NCBI GenBank assembly: GCA_002224055.1
Contig: AZLU01000083.1
Location: forward strand, 19,326-83,325
DNA: 64,000 nucleotides
Direction: 5' to 3'
Source: Pezizomycotina sp. ARF18
Lineage: Eukaryota > Ascomycota
Positions within the stretch are counted from its first letter, which is position 1. Every line of letters begins with the position of its first letter. The notes beneath the pieces were generated by a model. It did not search any database. It had not been told where the DNA came from and saw only the letters and a list, made by a program, of their open reading frames with translations. A program made the position numbers and the translations under genes. Shown here in pieces: positions 57,841 through 64,000 of this stretch.

Positions 57841-60229
57841 TCATTATTCATATTTTGAACCCTTCAGATATCGATATTAAGTTTTACGCAGTTTCCAGGC
57901 TTTCCTGGCTCTAAAAGATAAGCCGATCTCTTCTGTACATCCCAATTTACTCTTTTAGCCTCCTATTATCGCGGTTAGTACTGGGGGGATTTCTAAGAAA
58001 TTACGTATAATACTCATACGCAACTCGAAGAGAGAGAACGCACAATAATTCTTAAAGTATCCACATGGCTCACGGTTCAATATCTCTCTAGGGCTGCGGC
58101 AATAGCAGAAGAGATCGGGAAATTTCTCGAGATATTCTGCTGGTCAGCCTACGCATTCCTAATCCGAACAATCTCTCCGGTGGCAGTCAGGGCAGAGCGG
58201 GTGTAATCCTTCCGCTTTTATGCCCACTTTTCTGTCTGACTCTTCGGCCTCGGCCACCCCTTGTAGTACGTACTATCTCTTGCTACGCCGCCCTGGGGCG
58301 ACCTTTTCTGCCAGCTGTTGCATCACGGCCCTGCGAACCCCTTGAACCAGTTTCCGGCGCTTGCCTTGGACTACTCCTCTTTCGCCTTGTCCGTGAGCTC
58401 CTGCGCTACTGGGCCCAGCTTCTGTGCCTCCAGACTGACTGCCACCGGCACCAGGCGCGGGTTCAAACTGTTCCGGAGCTTCAAACGCGCTCCACCCAGC
58501 GCTGGTACTGTGCAGGTTCGGATCCGTTGAAATGCGTGACATTTGCATTTCCCAAGATCCCGACAATATTGGTTACCTGTCCTGATGCCAATTCCCTTCC
58601 CGGATCCTCCCGCCTCATTGTCGAGCATTTCGGAGAATGCCTTATACAAGGTTCTCTGCGCACAGTCCGGAGACCTCGGATGCCTCCTGGGTCTTGTACA
58701 CTGCATTGGCAGGACTTTTCGCAGAGTTTTCCTACATTCCGACCGTGATTGTCCGTAGTATGTTCCTTGTCGCATAAAGGTCGGAGTATCCTCTTCGGGC
58801 AAGTGCAGCCACTGCCGAAAAAATGCTGACAAAATTCGCTTGCGCTTTTGATTGTGACGGGATCCCGGGCCTTTTGAGATAACTTCAGGGCTTCATTTAT
58901 ATATAATTGCTGAAAATCAGATTGCAAGCAATTCGCAATCGCGCTGGTGGGCCGGCTCTAGGGCAGGTACAGCGGTACACATCGTCGACAGTGGACGACG
59001 TAGACTGCTTGGCCGCTCGGCATATCCTTAGGTCCAGATGGTTCTGGCCTCTCCGGATCCGAGGAATTCGTTGGACCCAGCCTTTCCCCAGACACCGATA
59101 TCCGCCAACTTTTGCACCGTGTTTCTCCGTATCTTCGCCGTCCTTAGCTTCCAGCCTAGGACTTTCCTGACGCTCGATGGTAGAGCACCTGAGTCGACCC
59201 TCTATACACCTGCACCGCTTCGTACAAAGCGGAGAATCTTTCTTGAAACCGGTCCACGTTCCAGCACTGTCAGGGCCATAGCGCAATGTTCATCACTGAA
59301 TCGGGAGCCTCCTCGGCCATCTACACTGACCAAGGGAATTGAAGGAGGAAAATCCACGGTCCAAGGGCTACAGAGGTGATAGTTGCCAGTCTTGCGTTTC
59401 CAGAGTCCTTATCACCGCGTTTCTTCCATGTCATATTTAGGTTAATAGATTATTTGTATTGCTCTAGATTGAGCCTCAGGTTTAGCTGTGGAGTTTGGCG
59501 TTGACGATTGGATCTTCGATTTGTATGCGCGGGCTTTAAGCCGCTGGGAGGGTCTGGATGGAAGGGTCGCGAAGCCTTGGCTCGGGTTGAATCTGACAGG
59601 TGCAGCAAGGACCGAATCAGACCGGTATCACTAAACTCTAGAGGGGTTGGAGCCGCGGCCGCTGACTCTCAACCCGGATCACCGGTGGCCTCGCTTCGTT
59701 TTGAGCTCCAATAGCTACAAACAAGTATTAGGTAATGCTAGTATTATCACTAGACGAGCTTAACAGATCTACCTATCATTTCATTCACCGATTAAGACGC
59801 CTTACGACTCACGGTATATCAGAAGCGGGGATATTGAAGTTATGGGTAAAGGTATAGGCGATCCGTGGACCCCGGTGTAAAATGTCTCGCATCCAGGGCA
59901 GGGACTGGAGACGGCCTATGTCACCTTTCGAAAAACAGCTAAAAAGCCGGTATTTCCGCAAAATTCGGATGAAACCTGCTGACCTGGAGATCGATCAACA
60001 AGGATTTACCCAGTGTAGGATAAACAGCGGCAAGAGACGAGGGAATTTTAGCTTTCAACGGCGTTGCATTGCTTGGGGAAATTTGTGATCCCGAGGTTTT
60101 TTATCGCTTTTGAGTTTTTATAATACGGGACCACCGCGGAGTAGACTTCGAGGGTTTATTACCACGCGAGAGGTTGTCTATTGGATAAAGCGTAGCAGTA
60201 TATACCAAGGAGCACATCGCGGCCGGAGT
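57301..60229. other. Unassigned stretch with possible coding region
   Basis: A CT microsatellite lies at about 57800-57837. Minus-strand frames between 59286 and 58273 look partly coding. One ends in GAGGSQSGGTEAGPSSAGAH and a basic tail RRAVMQQLAEKVAPGRRSKR; another has clustered cysteines (CTCPKRILRPLC). I recognise no family and the frames overlap confusingly. 59400-60229 shows nothing. Confidence 0.35.
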
Positions 60230-62117
60230 ATGCTCCTTAGAGGGTTAGTGTTTCTTAACTGGGCGGCGGCTGCGCTCTCACTCGCGATGCCACTAGTTGC
60301 CAGCCAAAATGCGAATTTCACATATGATCGCCACAATTCCTCCTCGATGGAACTCCATCCGGCTCATCGGGGGTCAAATGGACCCCAACGCTCCCTCCGA
60401 GTACTGGTCAAGCGCCTGCAGATGGCAAAGTCAATGGGCTTGAACACCATCTTCTCCTACATCTTCTGGACAATCGAACCGCAACAGGGGCAGTTTACTT
60501 CGAATACCGAAACGACATCGCTACATTTATGCACCTAGCGCAGAAGAAGGTCTCTACGTCGTCCTCCGGCCCGGCCCGTATTATCTGCGGTGAGCACGAC
60601 TGGGGCGGTTTTCCTGCGTGGCTCAGCCAGATTCCCGGCATGCCGTTCGCCAGAATAATAAGCGTTTTTGGACGCTGCTGGAATTACCTTGAGAAATTGG
60701 GTGAACATCTTGGGGAACACATCTCGAAGGGCGGACCAGTATTCATGACGCAGTTGGAGAACGAGTACGGTAGCTTTGGGAATGATAAAGCGTACTTGCA
60801 GGCTCTTGCCGATATCCTTAAAGCCAACTTCGATGGGTTTCTTTACACCAACGACGGCGGTGATAAGGGTATGCTGCGGGGCGGAACGCTCCACGGGGTC
60901 CTCGCAGAAACGACGGCGATCCCAAGACCGGCTTTGCCGCGAGGGATAAGTACGTCACGGACGCTACCATGCTCGACCACAGTTAGATGGAGAGTATTAC
61001 GTCACCTGGATCGACGACTGGGCGCCCGATTCCGCCATCATATCACGTCCGGTAATGCGAAAGCGTCAAAGGAAGTTATAGACGACCTCGACTGGATCTC
61101 GCAGGTAACACTCGTTCAGTATCTACATGTTCACGGTGGAACGAATTGGGGGTTTGAAAACGGCGGAATATGGTCCGGTGGACGACTCAATGCTGTAACG
61201 TCTAGTTACGACTACGGTGCTCCGCTGGACGAGAGCGGCCGGCTACGGAGATTTACCGCGAAATACGGGAGATGATCGCCAAGACGTTCCTACGGGTAGC
61301 ATCCCGGATATACCGACCTTCCTCATTTGACCACATCGACGAGTTCAAGCTGGAGCCGGCGCTATCATGTTCGATGTAGTGCGCGGCGATAAACTGCTGC
61401 AATCGAGTTGCGTACCATGGAAGCCGTCGGCCAATCGTTCGGCTTCATACTGTACGAGCACACCGTAACAAAGCCGTAAGCGGTGCTCTCGCGCCAGGAG
61501 ATGGCCTCGCGACCGTGTTATCGTCTACGTCAACGGCTTCCGTGGCGTAATCGATAAGACGCGCGTGGAAACCTGCCACTGTACAACTAACTTTGAAGGA
61601 AGGCGACGTCCTGCAGCTCTTCGTCGAGAATCTAGGTCGGGTAGACTATGCCAGCAACTCAAGGAGCAAACTAAGGGTATCGTGGGAACGTTTCCGTGGG
61701 CAATGCGACGGTTCTAAAAGGTGGTCTACGTATTCCATCCCGCTGGATAAATTACCGACGCGCTCGCTGGGGATCAGACTAGCGCCCCGGAAATTAAAGA
61801 CGGTCAAACGCCGGTATTTCTATAAGGGGTCATTTAGATTGCCGGAGGGGACGACCAACGATATGAGCGGCGATACGTATATTTCACTGCCGAACGTGTC
61901 AAGGTACAGTATGGGTCAACGGGAAGCATCTGGGACGGTATTGGGTCGTTGGACCGCCAGCAAGTCTATACGTTCCGGGTGTCTGGTTGAATACGGGTGA
62001 TCAGGGAATGATGTTGTAGTGCTCGAGCTTGAGCCTGAGGCCGGCGTTGATATGATTGCGCGAGGGTTGGATACGAGGGAATGGGCTAACCATCCGGATC
62101 CCGATGGTTCTGCTTGA
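60230..62117 (+). pseudogene. GH35 beta-galactosidase, many frameshifts
   Basis: ATG at 60230 opens a signal peptide (MLLRGLVFLNWAAAALSLAM). Conserved blocks then follow across frames: RLQMAKSMGLNTIFSYIFWT, GEHDWGGFPAWLSQIPGMP, GGPVFMTQLENEYGSFG with the acid/base Glu (60763-60765), LDGEYYVTWIDDW with the likely nucleophile Glu (60992-60994), FHGGTNWGFENGGIW, and SSYDYGAPLDESGR. A C-terminal jelly-roll segment follows (TVWVNGKHLGRYWVVGP, SLYVPGVWLN) with stop at 62115-62117. The enzyme would hydrolyse terminal beta-galactosides outside the cell. Length fits the shorter GH35 class (about 620 residues). At least eight shifts are needed, more than in the FZ copies, so this is probably a true pseudogene. 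Confidence 0.82.
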
Positions 62118-62565
62118 ACTAATTGTTACCTAGGCGTGCATATAAAACTTGACAATACACTGATACATAGGTTTAGATATTGAATTAATGTGAAGACATC
62201 CTTTGGCTACGAAATGATCAATGGAATATAGAGCAGGCAACTGTTATAGTATTAAATTGGCGGTGGCGTTGAAGGCCAAGTAGTTATTCGCATTATTTAC
62301 CCTGGTAATTTCCAATTATCCTCAAATATACCTCTGCCCTTTTTCTTCTCTTTCTAAATTTATCTTACACCATGTGGCTTCTCAAAGTGTCGCACATGCC
62401 TCCCTGACATGTCAATTCTGAATTTCTGTTGGTTTATTGAAATAACAGTCGTTCTTTGGCGGTTCTTAGAATTCCATCGTGGCCTGGCTTATGCATAAGG
62501 TAGTTTCGCGTTCTCCGGGCCTTCATCAGGCAATTCTGCGCTCTTCCAAGTTCTCAAAGCTTGCC
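62118..62565. other. Intergenic
   Basis: Between the GH35 gene and FZ29, which are convergent. No feature recognised. Confidence 0.35.
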
Positions 62566-63505
62566 CTAACGCTTTCGCACTATTATGTACACACCGCCAA
62601 ATTAGGAGGTAGAGGATATGTTAGTATAGAGTAATATGAAAGCGCAGAACTTGTTGGGACAGATGAGGGGAGACTGAGAAGGAGAGGAGAGAAACAATAC
62701 ATACCTCCAATTATACAATCTACGCAGCCAGGACTGCAGTGGTCTTCCTCATCCATGATTTCATCCCAATTTTCCCGTACAAACTGCGGCCAGCCCCTGC
62801 ATCCAGGGTCATTGCATTCGCAGAAGTGGCACGCCAGGCATAGCCTCATGTACTTCGAGCGGTGGAAAGCGTCGCCACGCAATTTTGATCGTGCGCGTCG
62901 GCTTCCTTGAGATGATGTCCGCAATCGTCGCTGCAAGTGTATATCCGTCCGCCGTCACGACTTGTGTATCTGTGGCCGAACGGGATGTCGATAACCTGCA
63001 GGCTTTTCAGACAGGTATGGCAGATCCTCTTGTCGTCGATGGTGAACAAGGTTTCGAAATCCGACTCTGGGAGAACGCGCAAGCAGCGCAAGCAGGCGCC
63101 GTGGAGGCTCATACCCTGTAGACGCCATCCGCGTCCTTCAGGAGCCGTTCCAAGAGCATGAAATGATCAATGAAGCCCCAGCTATGAAGGAATTCCCCCC
63201 AAGGTCCCTCGTAGCCGTCGTCGAGCCATCGTCCGAATCGTTATCCGAAGGGTCGCCAATGGTCTGCGGAATCTTTCTCTAACTCTCCATCTAGTTCATT
63301 GTCCGAGTCATCCTCCTGAGTCGCTGTGCGAACCGTGCCGAAACGCTTTGTCCAGCTCTTCGGTTGAAGGCGGTAGTTTGTTGAAATTAGCGTGAGGCAT
63401 GATGGAACGGAAACCGCTGCAGGTCAGACGGAGGCATCGCTCGTCGACTATCGACAAGTTAGACGCGATCAGAAGAGAGTTCGATAGGACGGTCTGAAGA
63501 GACAT
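62566..63505 (-). pseudogene. FZ29: type D F-box/Cys-rich copy, frameshifted
   Basis: ATG at 63505 gives MSLQTVLSNSLLIASNLSIV, DERCLRLTCSGFRSIMP. A shift near 63310 and another near 63130 lead to MSLHGACLRCLRVLPESDFE, IDDKRICHTCLKSL and IYTCSDDCGHHLKEADAH. Then, in another frame, RLCLACHFCECNDPGCRGWP, QFVRENWDEIMDEEDHCSPG and CVDCIIG follow. A 125-bp intron (62704-62580, GTATGT..AATAG, with ATACTAAC) joins a tiny exon VRKR-stop (62566-62568). Sister of FZ28; the two flank the GH35 gene in convergent orientation. Confidence 0.72.
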
Positions 63506-63857
63506 GGCTGTTCCAGTTTGTGGGTGCTCCTAGACTTTCTGTTGATATTACGGCGCTGGGGGGGGGGGGAAGATAGAAGGTGTCTGTGGTGGCGAATTGT
63601 TTGCGTTCTGTAGATGGATGATGAATGGGCGGCAATGCTAATTACTAATGGAAAAAAGTTGAAGAATAAAATAAAAAATAAAAAAATAAATCAACAACCA
63701 TCTCGAAAATTTCCACCACTCTACTAATTCCACAACAGTCCTGCTATTTTAATTTTATTCTCTATCTGCAATTTTATCATAATCTTTCTGCAACACCTAC
63801 TCGTTCCTTCAAAAACTATCGAGACTCGCCACCAACTACCAAAGGAAGAGGCACGGC
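63506..63857. other. Intergenic between divergent FZ29 and FZ30
   Basis: A 10-G run near 63559 and A/T-rich repeats near 63665-63690. Probably holds both promoters. Confidence 0.4.
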
Positions 63858-64000
63858 ATGTCTCTCGGATTGTTGCCCGTCGAAATCTTTCGCCTGATCG
63901 TCGCGGAGCTCACAGAAGCCGACAAGCAATGCCTCAGGTTGGGCTGTCGCGGATTATGGCCCTCATCGACCCACAACCACGAGTCGACACCCGCGACGAA
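63858..64000 (+). CDS. FZ30: F-box/Cys-rich family gene, cut by window end
   Basis: ATG at 63858 gives MSLGLLPVEIFRLIVAELTE, ADK, QCLRLGCRGL. One more T in GGATTATGG (about 63952) would give CRGFMALIDPQPR. Only the F-box is inside the window, so type and integrity are unknown. Confidence 0.7.
   Translation, partial: MSLGLLPVEIFRLIVAELTEADKQCLRLGCRGLWPSSTHNHESTPAT

Noticed and set aside
58273-59379. Overlapping frames on both strands
   Set aside because: No single frame shows family motifs; kept only as an unassigned stretch.

Overview
The window looks like nuclear DNA of a filamentous ascomycete (Pezizomycotina). Genes are short and carry 50-130 bp GT..AG introns with CTAAC/CTGAC-type branch sites. 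There is an AT-rich block that looks RIP-degraded, fungal-type secreted Cys-rich proteins, a DUF7029/DUF7223-type protein and an N-terminal fragment of a fungal NLR-like (STAND) protein. No rRNA, CRISPR array or bacterial operon structure is visible.

The main content is a dense array of one expanded gene family, called FZ here. About 30 copies lie in 64 kb, in both orientations. The order of parts is constant: an N-terminal F-box (consensus LPVELFLxIxxxLxEADKQC then LRLTCRxFKxLI), a spacer ending in RLLxPGNVF, then a cysteine-rich region with CxxCLKIR...FPMxxLxIxGxxICxxCI, a third CxxC, and one of several C-terminal modules. Type A ends CxxCHxRxCxxxxCxGWPE. Type B has YVCKTCK then CCKxCK. Type C has CxxCGxVQPE, a CxxCH, CxGCRQ and CGCxxC. 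Type D has CHFxECxDPxCxxWPxFVR. An intron usually follows the last CxxC. In four type A copies (FZ21, 22, 24, 26) the gene ends with an acidic exon and then a short exon encoding a PCNA-interacting (PIP-box) motif such as RQLTLDAFF. Two copies (FZ7, FZ16) have uninterrupted reading frames. Most others need one to several frameshifts. Many of those are one-base shortenings of homopolymers, so real decay and assembly indels cannot be separated here.

Layout. 0.5-11.9 kb: FZ1-FZ9 and a small secreted repeat protein (6.8 kb). 12.4-14.0 kb: a secreted protein with 14 C-x5-CC-x3/4-C repeats. 16.1-23.5 kb: a non-FZ F-box gene, FZ10-FZ13 and a second small secreted protein. 25.1-43.6 kb: the densest part of the array, FZ14-FZ26, including the PIP-box members. 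43.7-47.4 kb: an acidic tail relic, a coiled-coil protein and unassigned DNA. 47.4-50.2 kb: a truncated NLR-like gene abutting a 964-bp TIR element, a minisatellite and an AT-rich block with a GC-rich island. 50.2-52.1 kb: the DUF7029/DUF7223-type gene. 54.7 kb: a tRNA-Asp gene split by two insertions. 55.5-64.0 kb: FZ27-FZ30 flanking a frameshifted GH35 beta-galactosidase gene.

Taken together, the F-box (Skp1 binding) plus a putative zinc-binding substrate module suggests a fast-evolving set of SCF ubiquitin-ligase adaptors. The PIP-box exon suggests that one subgroup acts at PCNA/chromatin. These functions are inferred from motifs.
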